Assembly (NCBI RefSeq): GCF_026914265.1
Contig: NC_069130.1
Span: 41,594,429 to 41,658,428 of the forward strand
DNA: 64,000 nt
DNA from: Mya arenaria
Lineage: Eukaryota; Mollusca; Bivalvia; Myida; Myidae
Direction: 5' to 3'
In this document: positions 51,165 through 63,766 of the stretch, piece after piece
How the letters are laid out: each line of letters opens with the position of its first letter
Position numbering within the stretch: the stretch's first letter is position 1
Position numbers and translations under genes: made by a program
Notes under the pieces: generated by a model
The model's input: only the letters and a program-made list of their open reading frames with translations
What the model was told of the DNA's origin: nothing
The model's database searches: none

Positions 51165-52683
51165 TCAGAAGGTAAGTCTGAGAGAACTTCCAGCAGATTT
51201 ACTTAAACGTGATCTGTGACGTGGTTTGTCGCCTGCCGCCCACGACTTGGACTTGACACGGAAGTGACGTAAGTCGTCCACGTGCTCCTGCTGCAACATG
51301 GGAACATATTTTTGGGGAAAGCACTGGTCTTGAAAGGAGAAAAACCACAATACATATTTAAATATTATTGGTGTGAATAGTTTAATAATTATATGTATGT
51401 CAAACATGAATATCTTAATATAAAATTAAATTATTATTTTTCTTAACTGTTTTATCTTTTAAGTCAAGAAAATGTGACCGGGTACAGCGTGCATTATCGT
51501 TCGCCTTGGAAATAAGAAACCAACGTCCACATGCTAAACAAATTTATACCAATAAAATATTAAATATAGCACATACCTGGAACTGGTGATAAAACTCCTT
51601 GTATCCGCCTTCCAAGAGGTAAACCTCTGGGAAGTTCAGTTGTGGGTAAGAATCCTTGTTCGATTCACGATCCAGCGATCTAAGATGGCGGTACATCTTT
51701 GGGCCTCGTTCTGATGAGAACTCGCAGTGAAAAACGATCACGTGATTCTTTTCTGATGAGGTCATTGTCTCGTTCAGGAAGTTCCGGATGGAGTCCTTTG
51801 TGTAGAGATTAATGGCGCCCCGGATATGGCCTCCTTCAAACTCGTACGGGTATCTACAGTCAATGACGGTCAAGTGATCAATATGGTGGTCGTAGTCGCC
51901 ATTCAGTACAGCTGACATCTGAAAAATATAGCATCATTTTCTGATGAGGATGTTGAGATGGCATTTTCTTTTCAAAATAATAATAACTAGCATTTTAAAA
52001 TCTTATCTAGAAAATGAAAGCTTTCTATTGAAGAGGGGATTATAAGAAATTAATACATTTTGGATGTGAACGTAAAAAGGCATTTATCGCCTAAAATACT
52101 CTGTTATTCAGAACACTGATTTAAGCTTCTTTAGAAATTAAACAAAACTCACCGTTTCCGGCAAAATGGCCATGAGATCCTTGTGTTTGCCGGCCACGGT
52201 CGGGAGCCCGTTGTCCCGTGACCCATCTGCCACAAGGTCGGAGTTCGTCGACAGCCGTTCAACCGCCTGAATGACGTCACTCGTAGACGATCGGCTCTCA
52301 TTTGTGATGACGTCATTGATTTGGGATGACTTCGGGTGGACCTCAGAAGTTCGGCGTCTTTTCTGATCATGGTAAACGTCATTGACGTCAATCCTACGTT
52401 TGTTGAAGTTCTTGTAGAAAATTTCCTCCAATGTTGTTTCCTCTGATTTCAGATCGTGGTCAACGGAAAGTTTCTTTCTCATGTTTCTGGAAAGTTAGCA
52501 ATTTATTGTCATATCGGATTATCAATTTGGAGTGCTAGCAAAAAAAACAAGTTCATTTTATTGTTTACTGAAAAATTTCACAATGATGTTATGATAATAA
52601 ACAACAATAAAATCAACTTACTGCGCTGCGAAGCGGTGGGCCAACGGTGACACGGAACAAAAATCCAAACTCTGTGGAGGCAT
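51165..52683 (-). CDS. cdc25: CDC25-type phosphatase, array copy 13, damaged last acceptor
   Basis: Exons are 52683-52622, 52486-52153, 51918-51577 and nominally 51329-51165. All coding exons are open, with R16H and K253/Q259. The acceptor of exon 4 is changed: other copies read CTTTCAG|GACCAG, this one CTTTCAAGACCAG. The normal AG is gone. The AG created one base downstream would drop a G and shift the frame at residue 247, and skipping exon 4 would read into the intron. The active site in exon 3 would survive but the C-terminal CDK-binding tail would be lost or altered. Confidence 0.85.
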
Positions 52684-55104
52684 TTTTGAAATTTCTATTA
52701 AAAGCAGTTCAGTCTAAGTAAGTTGTGTAAACGTAAACGTTTGGTAGAGATATGATGAAATTTGGAAGATCGGCTGTTTTATATACGATCTGAGTCAAAG
52801 GCGTTAAGATAATTCAGCTCTTCACTCAAGCACGATGATTGGAGCGGCGGACGCTCTGAGCCGCTCAAGTCAACGCTCATTTACCTACTGAACACCTCAA
52901 ACGCGGTCCAATTAGCCGCTCATCAAACAATTAGTGTTAACCATTGACAATCTGATGAGTGATTATTGCTGGACAATATTGTTTGTCAGATTGTGATGAA
53001 ACTTTTACAAGGTATTGGACCAAGAGCAATATTCATGGCGATGTTTAAGATGAAAGAGACTTTTAATGAGATAACATTAGTAGAATATTAGATTGTATCG
53101 ATATAAACTTTATTGTCATTAGAAGATATGCAGACAGAAACCAGAAAATGACAATATGTATTGCTTTTTGCTAATATCATCTTTCAAAGTGATAGCAGTT
53201 TTATTAAGTTGGTAGAAAATGTCACAATTGAGGCGTTTATAAATAATAGATTACGGCCAGTTATATGTGTTTTCAAATGTAGTAAGTAAGCCTAAAATTA
53301 GAACGAAAAGTTGAGTATCACATCGTATAATTTTGAATTAAGTGCAGCAGGATTTTGCACTCCCCCTACCCGCACAGAAAATGCACACAAAATGTTTGAA
53401 AAGTACGACAACTGCATTACACGATTATAAATTATTATTGAACTGTTTTCTTTTATAATTTTATTACTAAGATGTTTTTGTTGGTGTGTGTGTGTGTTTG
53501 TTGTTGCGATATTACAGGCCGAATGTCACAAAAATACAAAGTCATATCTCAATCTCAACCAATTTTACTGTATATTATAAAAACTATCAAAATCGTATAT
53601 GTTTTCACAACTTTTAAAATTGTGTTCTCTTATTGGCAATATTGATTCAAACTTTGGTCAAGATTCCTAAGAACTTTTTTCTACAGCATACAATGTAATT
53701 AAGAGCAACTCAATGCTGTTGAAAAATACCCCAACATATGCTTTTGTTATAGTATAGGTTATCTTTGAAACATTGACACAATGTTTTAATCGACACATTC
53801 TATGAGGTAATGTTCTTTTTTAAAAATAGTTAAAACATACAATAATGTGTAACATACGATGCTTTTATTCGGTAAAATGAGTTGAAACTAAAGTTCAGCG
53901 TTGACCTGAGTATTTTTTTATGATATTGGAGCCAGGTGTTTAATATTGAAAACGCAAAGATTGTTCAATCGTCACTATCCCATCTCAAACTTGGCCCAAT
54001 TAGCGGCTCATCAATCAGTTTGTGTTTGCCATCGTCACTCTGATGAGTGACTATTAATTGACAATATTGTTTGTCATATGGTGATAAAACTATTAAATGT
54101 AAAGGAACCTAGAGCAGTATTCATGGCGCCGGTACAGATGAAATAAATTCCTTTTGAAATTACATTTATTGAAATAACTGATCGTATCTGAGATTCTCAA
54201 GTCAAAGTCAATGCCTTATTTATTCTATTTTATAGAACATTAAAACACGAAGTATTACTCGTTAATGAAAATGGTCTCACCGACCCTGTGAATGTCTGGA
54301 ATATGATAAAAGCATCAGTCATAAGACCAAGGTGTGATTTCTGATATTCTAATTGCCAGAACCTTTTGTGAAACATGTAACGTTGTTGTGGTTTTTGATT
54401 TTATAAGGTTAAGATCATCTTTTTTCTCTATAACTTATTTCGAAAGTAAATTCACCCACTTCTGCAGTGAGATGATCTTTTTTTAAATGTCTCCTCTCTT
54501 GCACGACACTTGTAATTCCACATTTTTAGGATCGGCGCTTTGGTCTCCCAAGGCCGTTTCACATTAACGTTTTAGTAAATGCGAACCCGTTTGGATTGTA
54601 CCAGAATTTGAGATTAAAGATCTGTGCGTACCCTTGGAAGTGCGCATTCTACACCAAATTGAACAGAATAAATAGAGGTTTTTGACGTTGTGCTTATAAA
54701 CGCGCTAAGTTACGCACACCTAACGGTAAATCTTATGTCCAACAACTTGGGTGAACTTAAGTTTTGAAATTTGAACATTCGTCAGTATCATTGTTATGAA
54801 ACAAAACAAATACCAGTAAATCAAATTTATTTGATAAACTCAGTTTGAACCATTAATCAAAACAAAACGATTTTAAAACATAATAAAACATATTTTCAAC
54901 GTATTTCGGAAAGACAGAGAGAGCAATATGAAAGGAACGAGAATAGAAAGTATAACAGCACATAATAACAAACAAAACAATGACATATGTTGGTACGATT
55001 GCGTATGGGCGTATGACATGTCAACTTTGCTCATTTGTGGCATGCATCCAGTCAACTCCAGGTATTCCAATGGCGAGTTTTATCAGCTACTGACCATTGT
55101 TAAA

Positions 55105-56623
55105 TCAGAAGGTAAGTCTGAGAGAACTTCCAGCAGATTTACTTAAACGTGATCTGTGACGTGGTTTGTCGCCTGCCGCCCACGACTTGGACTTGACACG
55201 GAAGTGACGTAAGTCGTCCACGTGCTCCTGCTGCAACATGGGAACATAGATTTGGGGAAAGCACTGGTCCTGAAAGGAGAAAAACCACAATACATATTTA
55301 AATATTATTGGTGTGAATAGTTTAATAATTATATGTATGTCAAACATGAATATCTTAATATAAAATTAAATTATTATTTTTCTTAACTGTTTTATCTTTT
55401 AAGTCAAGAAAATGTGACCGGGTACAGCGTGCATTATCGTTCGCCTTGGAAATAAGAAACCAACGTCCACATGCTAAACAAATTTATACCAATAAAATAT
55501 TAAATATAGCACATACCTGGAACTGGTGATAAAACTCCTTGTATCCGCCTTCCAAGAGGTAAACCTCTGGGAAGTTCAGTTGTGGATAAGAATCCTTGTT
55601 CGATTCACGATCCAGCGATCTAAGATGGCGGTACATCTTTGGGCCTCGTTCTGATGAGAACTCGCAGTGAAAAACGATCACGTGATTCTTTTCTGATGAG
55701 GTCATTGTCTCGTTCAGGAAGTTCCGGATGGAGTCCTTTGTGTAGAGATTAATGGCGCCCCGGATATGGCCTCCTTCAAACTCGTACGGGTATCTACAGT
55801 CAATGACGGTCAAGTGATCAATATGGTGGTCGTAGTCGCCATTCAGTACAGCTGACATCTGAAAAATATAGCATCATTTTCTGATGAGGATGTTGAGATG
55901 GCATTTTCTTTTCAAAATAATAATAACTAGCATTTTAAAATCTTATCTAGAAAATGAAAGCTTTCTATTGAAGAGGGGATTATAAGAAATTAATACATTT
56001 TGGATGTGAACGTAAAAAGGCATTTATCGCCTAAAATACTCTGTTATTCAGAACACTGATTTAAGCTTCTTTAAAAATTAAACAAAACTCACCGTTTCCG
56101 GCAAAATGGCCATGAGATCCTTGTGTTTGCCGGCCACGGTCGGGAGCCCGTTGTCCCGTGACCCATCTGCCACAAGGTCGGAGTTCGTCGACAGCCGTTC
56201 AACCGCCTGAATGACGTCACTCGTAGACGATCGGCTCTCATTTGTGATGACGTCATTGATTTGGGATGACTTCGGGTGGACCTCAGAAGTTCGGCGTCTT
56301 TTCTGATCATGGTAAACGTCATTGACGTCAATCCTACGTTTGTTGAAGTTCTTGTAGAAAATTTCCTCCAATGTTGTTTCCTCTGATTTCAGATCGTGGT
56401 CAACGGAAAGTTTCTTTCTCATGTTTCTGGAAAGTTAGCAATTTATTGTCATATCGGATTATCAATTTGGAGTGCTAGCAAAAAAAACAAGTTCATTTTA
56501 TTGTTAACTGAAAAATTTCACAATGATGTTATGATAATAAACAACAATAAAATCAACTTACTGCGCTGCGAAGCGGTGGGCCAACGGTGACACGGAACAA
56601 AAATCCAAACTCTGTGGAGGCAT
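55105..56623 (-). CDS. cdc25: CDC25-type phosphatase, array copy 14, intact, mosaic
   Basis: Exons are 56623-56562, 56426-56093, 55858-55517 and 55269-55105. Exon 1 has R16H like copies 12 and 13. Exon 4 is a unique mix, I253 with Q259 (PQIYVPMLQQ), which combines the two main types within about 20 bp. The unit also lacks a stretch in the spacer where CCAAGGACTCTGTTCTAGG is reduced to CCAAGG (about 54550). Confidence 0.93.
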
Positions 56624-59060
56624 TTTTGAAATTTCTATTAAAAGCAGTTCAGTCTAAGTAAGTTGTGTAAACGTAAACGTTTGGTAGAGATATGATGAAA
56701 TTTGGAAGATCGGCTGTTTTATATACGATCTGAGTCAAAGGCGTTAAGATAATTCAGCTGTTCACTCAAGCACGATGATTGGAGCGGCGGACGCTCTGAG
56801 CCGCTCAAGTCAACGCTCATTTACCTACTGAACACCTCAAACGCGGTCCAATTAGCCGCTCATCAAACAATTAGTGTTAACCATTGACAATCTGATGAGT
56901 GATTATTGCTGGACAATATTGTTTGTCAGATTGTGATGAAACTTTTACAAGGTATTGGACCAAGAGCAATATTCATGGCGATGTTTAAGATGAAAGAGAC
57001 TTTTAATGAGATAACATTAGTAGAATATTAGATTGTATCGATATAAACTTTATTGTCATTAGAAGATATGCAGACAGAAACCAGAAAATGACAATATGTA
57101 TTGCTTTTTGCTAATATCATCTTTCAAAGTGATAGCAGTTTTATTAAGTTGGTAGAAAATGTCACAATTGAGGCGTTTATAAATAATAGATTACGGCCAG
57201 TTATATGTGTTTTCAAATGTAGTAAGTAAGCCTAAAATTAGAACGAAAAGTTGAGTATCACATCGTATAATTTTGAATTAAGTGCAGCAGGATTTTGCAC
57301 TCCCCCTACCCGCACAGAAAATGCACACAAAATGTTTGAAAAGTACGACAACTGCATTACACGATTATAAATTATTATTGAACTGTTTTCTTTTATAATT
57401 TTATTACTAAGATGTGTTTGTTGGTGTGTGTGTGTGTTTGTTGTTGCGATATTACAGGCCGAATGTCACAAAAATACAAAGTCATATCTCAATCTCAACC
57501 AATTTTACTGTATATTATAAAAACTATCAAAATCGTATATGTTTTCACAACTTTTAAAATTGTGTTCTCTTATTGGCAATATTGATTCAAACTTTGGTCA
57601 AGATTCCTAAGAACTTTTTTCTACAGCATACAATGTAATTAAGAGCAACTCAATGCTGTTGAAAAATACCCCAACATATGCTTTTGTTATAGTATAAGTT
57701 ATCTTTGAAACATTGACACAATGTTTTAATCGACACATTCTATGAGGTAATGTTCTTTTTTAAAAATAGTTAAAACATACAATAATGTGTAACATACGAT
57801 GCTTTTATTCGGTAAAATGAGTTGAAACTAAAGTTCAGCGTTGACCTGAGTATTTTTTTATGATATTGGAGCCAGGTGTTTAATATTGAAAACGCAAAGA
57901 TTGTTCAATCGTCACTATCCCATCTCAAACTTGGCCCAATTAGCGGCTCATCAATCAGTTTGTGTTTGCCATCGTCACTCTGATGAGTGACTATTAATTG
58001 ACAATATTGTTTGTCATATGGTGATAAAACTATTAAATGTAAAGGAACCTAGAGCAGTATTCATGGCGCCGGTACAGATGAAATAAATTCCTTTTGAAAT
58101 TACATTTATTGAAATAACTGATCGTATCTGAGATTCTCAAGTCAAAGTCAATGCCTTATTTATTCTATTTTATAGAACATTAAAACACGAAGTATTACTC
58201 GTTAATGAAAATGGTCTCACCGACCCTGTGAATGTCTGGAATATGATAAAAGCATCAGTCATAAGACAAAGGTGTGATTTCTGATATTCTAATTGCCAGA
58301 ACCTTTTGTGAAACATGTAACGTTGTTGTGGTTTTTGATTTTATAAGGTTAAGATCATCTTTTTTCTCTATAACTTATTTCGAAAGTAAATTCACCCACT
58401 TCTGCAGTGAGATGATCTTTTTTTAAATGTCTCCTCTCTTGCACGACACTTGTAATTCCACATTTTTAGGATCGGCGCTTTGGTCTCCCAAGGACTCTGT
58501 TCTAGGCCGTTTCACATTAACGTTTTAGTAAATGCGAACCCGTTTGGATTGTACCAGAATTTGAGATTAAAGATCTGTGCGTACCCCTGGAAGTGCGCAT
58601 TCTACACCAAATTGAACTGAATAAATAGAGGCTTTTGACGTTGTGCTTATAAACGCGCTAAGTTACGCACACCTAACGGTAAATCTTATGTCCAACAACT
58701 TGGGTGAACTTAAGTTTTGAAATTTGAACATTCGTCAGTATCATTGTTATGAAACACAAAACAAATACCAGTAAATTAAATTTATTTGATAAACTCAGTT
58801 TGAACCATTAATCAAAACAAAACGATTTTAAAACATAATAAAACATATTTTCAACGTATTTCGGAAAGACAGAGAGAGCAATATGAAAGGAACGAGAATA
58901 GAAAGTATAACAGCACATAATAACAAACAAAACAATGACATATGTTGGTACGATTGCGTATGGGCGTATGACATGTCAACTTTGGCTAATTTGTGGCATG
59001 CATCCAGTCAACTCCAGGTATTCCAATTGCGAGTTTTATCAGCTACTGACCATTGTTAAA

Positions 59061-60579
59061 TCAGAAGGTAAGTCTGAGAGAACTTCCAGCAGATTTACTT
59101 AAACGTGATCTGTGACGTGGTTTGTCGCCTGCCGCCCACGACTTGGACTTGACACGGAAGTGACGTAAGTCGTCCACGTGCTCCTGGTGCAACATGGGAA
59201 CATAGATTTGGGGAAAGCACTGGTCCTGAAAGGAGAAAAACCACAATACATATTTAAATATTATTGGTGTGAATAGTTTAATAATTATATGTATGTCAAA
59301 CATGAATATCTTAATATAAAATTAAATTATTATTTTTCTTAACTGTTTTATCTTTTAAGTCAAGAAAATGTGACCGGGTACAGCGTGCATTATCGTTCGC
59401 CTTGGAAATAAGAAACCAACGTCCACATGCTAAACAAATTTATACCAATAAAATATTAAATATAGCACATACCTGAAACTGGTGATAAAACTCCTTGTAT
59501 CCGCCTTCCAAGAGGTAAACCTCTGGGAAGTTCAGTTGTGGATAAGAATCCTTGTTCGATTCACGATCCAGCGATCTAAGATGGCGGTACATCTTTGGGC
59601 CTCGTTCTGATGAGAACTCGCAGTGAAAAACGATCACGTGATTCTTTTCTGATGAGGTCATTGTCTCGTTCAGGAAGTTCCGGATGGAGTCCTTTGTGTA
59701 GAGATTAATGGCGCCCCGGATATGGCCTCCTTCAAACTCGTACGGGTATCTACAGTCAATGACGGTCAAGTGATCAATATGGTGGTCGTAGTCGCCATTC
59801 AGTACAGCTGACATCTGAAAAATATAGCATCATTTTCTGATGAGGATGTTGAGATGGCATTTTCTCTTCAAAATAATAATAACTAGCATTTTAAAATCTA
59901 ATCTAGAAAATGAAAGCTTTCTATTGAAGAGGGGATTATAAGAAATTAATACATTTTGGATGTGAACGTAAAAAGGCATTTATCGCCTAAAATACTCTGT
60001 TATTCAGAACACTGATTTAAGCTTCTTTAGAAATTAAACAAAACTCACCGTTTCCGGCAAAATGGCCATGAGATCCTTGTGTTTGCCGGCCACGGTCGGG
60101 AGCCCGTTGTCCCGTGACCCATCTGCCACAAGGTCGGAGTTCGTCGACAGCCGTTCAACCGCCTGAATGACGTCACTCGTAGACGATCGGCTCTCATTTG
60201 TGATGATGTCATTGATTTGGAATGACTTCGGGTGGACCTCAGAAGTTCGGCGTCTTTTCTGATCATGGTAAACGTCATTGACGTCAATCCTACGTTTGTT
60301 GAAGTTCTTGTAGAAAATTTCCTCCAATGTTGTTTCCTCTGATTTCAGATCGTGGTCAACGGAAAGTTTCTTTCTCATGTTTCTGGAAAGTTAGCAATTT
60401 ATTGTCATATCGGATTATCAATTTGGAGTGCTAGCAAAAAAAACAAGTTCATTTTATTGTTTACTGAAAAATTTCACAATGATGTTATGATAATAAACAA
60501 CAATAAAATCAACTTACTGCGCTGCGAAGCGGCGGGCCAACGGTGACACGGAACAAAAATCCAAACTCTGTGGAGGCAT
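59061..60579 (-). CDS. cdc25: CDC25-type phosphatase, array copy 15, intact
   Basis: Exons are 60579-60518, 60382-60049, 59814-59473 and 59225-59061. S75F and I253/H259 are shared with copies 10 and 11. V80I (INDIIT) is private and removes one of the three TGACGTCA palindromes. A synonymous change sits three bases inside the end of exon 3 (TTC to TTT). The GTATGT donor is intact. Confidence 0.93.
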
Positions 60580-63012
60580 TTTTGAAATTTCTATTAAAAG
60601 CAGTTCAGTCTAAGTAAGTTGTGTAAACGTAAACGTTTGGTAGAGATATGATGAAATTTGGAAGATCGGCTGTTTTATATACGATCTGAGTCAAAGGCGT
60701 TAAGATAATTCAGCTGTTCACTCAAGCACGATGATTGGAGCGGCGGACGCTCTGAGCCGCTCAAGTCAACGCTCATTTACCTACTGAACACCTCAAACGC
60801 GGTCCAATTAGCCGCTCATCAAACAATTAGTGTTAACCATTGACAATCTGATGAGTGATTATTGCTGGACAATATTGTTTGTCAGATTGTGATGAAACTT
60901 TTACAAGGTATTGGACCAAGAGCAATATTCATGGCGATGTTTAAGATGAAAGAGACTTTTAATGAGATAACATTAGTAGAATATTAGATTGTATCGATAT
61001 AAACTTTATTGTCATTAGAAGATATGCAGACAGAAACCAGAAAATGACAATATGTATTGCTTTTTGCTAATATCATCTTTCAAAGTAATAGCAGTTTTAT
61101 TAAGTTGGTAGAAAATGTCACAATTGAGGCGTTTACAAATAATAGATTACGGCCAGTTATATGTGTTTTCAAATGCAGTAAGTAAGCCTAAAATTAGAAC
61201 GAAAAGTTGAGTATCACATCGTATAATTTTGAATTAAGTGCAGCAGGATTTTGCACTCCCCCTACCCGCACAGAAAATGCACACAAAATGTTTGAAAAGT
61301 ACGACAACTGCATTACACGATTATAAATTATTATTGAACTGTTTTCTTTTATAATTTTATTACTAAGATGTTTTTGTTGGTGTGTGTGTTTTTGTTGTTG
61401 CGATATTACAGGCCGAATATCACAAAAATACAAAGTCATATCTCAATCTCAGTCTCAACCAATTATACTGTATATTATAAAAACTATCAAAATCGTATAT
61501 GTTTTCACAACTTTTAAAATTGTGTTCTCTTATTGACAATATTGATTCAAACTTTGGTCAAGATTCCTAAGAACTTTTTTCTACAGCATACAATGTAATT
61601 AAGAACAACTCAATGCTGTTGAAAATTACCCCAACATATGCTTTTGTTATAGGATAAGTTATCTTTGAAACATTGACACAATGTTTTAATCGACACATTC
61701 TATGAGGTAATGTTCTTTTTTAAAAATAGTTAAAACAATAATGTGTAACACACGATGCTTTTATTCAGTAAAATGAGTTGAAACTAAAGTTCAGCGTTGA
61801 CCTGAGTATTTTTTATGATATTGGAGCCAGGTGTTTAATATTGAAAACGCAAAGACTGTTCAATCGTCACAAACCCATCTCAAACTTGGCCCAATTAGCG
61901 GCTCATCAATCAGTTTGTGTTTGCCATCGTCACTCTGATGAGTGACTATTAATTGACAATATTGTTTGTCATATGGTGATAAAACTATTAAATGTAAAGG
62001 AACCTAGAGCAGTATTCATGGCGCCGGTACAGATGAAATAAATTCCTTTTGAAATTACATTTATTGAAATAACTGATCTTATCTGAGATTCTCAAATCAA
62101 AGTCAATGCTTTATCTATTCTATTTTGATAAAACATTAAAACACGAAGTATTACTCGTTAATGAAAATGGTCTCACTGACCCTGTGAATGTCTTTAATAT
62201 GATAAAAGCATCAGTCATAAGACCAAGTTGTGATTTCTGATATTCTAATTGCCAGAACCTTTTGTGAAACATGTAACGTTGTTGTGGTTTTTGATTTTAT
62301 AAGGTTAAGATAACCTTTTTTCTCTATAACTTATTTCGAAAGTAAATTCACCCACTTTTGCAGTGAGATGATCTTTTTTTTAAATGTCTCCTCTCTTGCA
62401 CGACACTTGTAATTCCACATTTTTAGGATCGGCGCTTTGGTCTCCCAAGGACTCTGTTCTAGGCCGTTTCACATTAACGTTTTAGTAAATGCGAACCCGT
62501 TTGGATTGTACCAGAATTTGAGATTAAAGATCTGTGCGTACCCCTGGAAGTGCGCATTCTACACCAAATTGAACAGAATAAATAGAGGCTTTTGACGTTG
62601 TGCTTATAAACGCGCTAAGTTACGCACACCTAACGGTAAATCTTATGTCCAACAACTTGGGTGAACTAAAGTTTTGAAATTTGAACGTTCGTCAGTATCA
62701 TTGTTATGAAACACAAAACAAATACCAGTAAATCAAATTTATTTGATAAACTCAGTTTGAACCATTAATCAAAACGATTTTAAAACATAATAAAACATAT
62801 TTTCAACGTATTTCGGAAAGACAGAGAGAGCAATATGAAAGGAACGAGAATAGAAAGTATAACAGCACATAATAACAAACAAAACAATGACATATGTTGG
62901 TACGATTGCGTATGGGCGAATGACATGTCAACTTTGGCTAATTTGTGGCATGCATCCAGTCAACTCCAGGTATTCCAATGGCGAGTTTTATCAGCTGCTG
63001 ACCATTGTTAAA

Positions 63013-63766
63013 TCAGAAGGTAAGTCTTAGAGAACTTCCAGCAGATTAACTTAAACGTGATCTGTGACGTGGTTTGTCGCCTGCCGCCCACGACTTGGAC
63101 TTGACACGGAAGTGACGTAAGTCGTCCACGTGCTCCTGGTGCAACATGGGAACATAGATTTGGGGAAAGCACTGGTCCTGAAAGGAGAAAAGCCACAATA
63201 CATATTTAAATATTATTGGTGTGAATAGTTTAATAATTATATGTATGTCAAACATGAATATCTTAATATAAAATTAAATTATTATTTTTCTTAACTGCTT
63301 TATCTTTTAAGTCAAGAAAATGTGACCGGGTACAGCGTGCATTATCGTTCGCCTTGGAAATAAGAAACCAACGTCCACATGCTAAACAAATTTATACCAA
63401 TAAAATATTAAATATAGCACATACCTGGAACTGGTGATAAAACTCCTTGTATCCGCCTTCCAAGAGGTAAACCTCTGGGAAGTTCAGTTGTGGATAAGAA
63501 TCCTTGTTCGATTCACGATCCAGCGATCTAAGATGGCGGTACATCTTTGGGCCTCGTTCTGATGAGAACTCGCAGTGAAAAACGATCACGTGATTCTTTT
63601 CTGATGAGGTCATTGTCTCGTTCAGGAAGTTCCGGATGGAGTCCTTTGTGTAGAGATTAATGGCGCCCCGGATATGGCCTCCTTCAAACTCGTACGGGTA
63701 TCTACAGTCAATGACGGTCAAGTGATCAATATGGTGGTCGTAGTCGCCATTCAGTACAGCTGACAT
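63013..63766 (-). CDS. cdc25: CDC25-type phosphatase, array copy 16, partial at window edge
   Basis: Only exon 3 (63766-63425) and exon 4 (from 63177) lie in the window, which ends on the GTGAGT donor of exon 2. Exon 3 is full length with the HCEFSSERGP loop. In exon 4 a single substitution creates a TAA at 63048-63046, so the protein ends DKPRHRSRLS, 11 residues short. The usual stop would be at 63013. The missing tail lies beyond the conserved KSKSW region, so activity may persist. Exon 4 is the I253/H259 type. Confidence 0.88.

Noticed and set aside
54928-55146. 72-codon plus-strand frame in unit 14 only
   Set aside because: It is opened by a local indel in the 3'UTR, is absent from the other units and is antisense to the phosphatase transcript.
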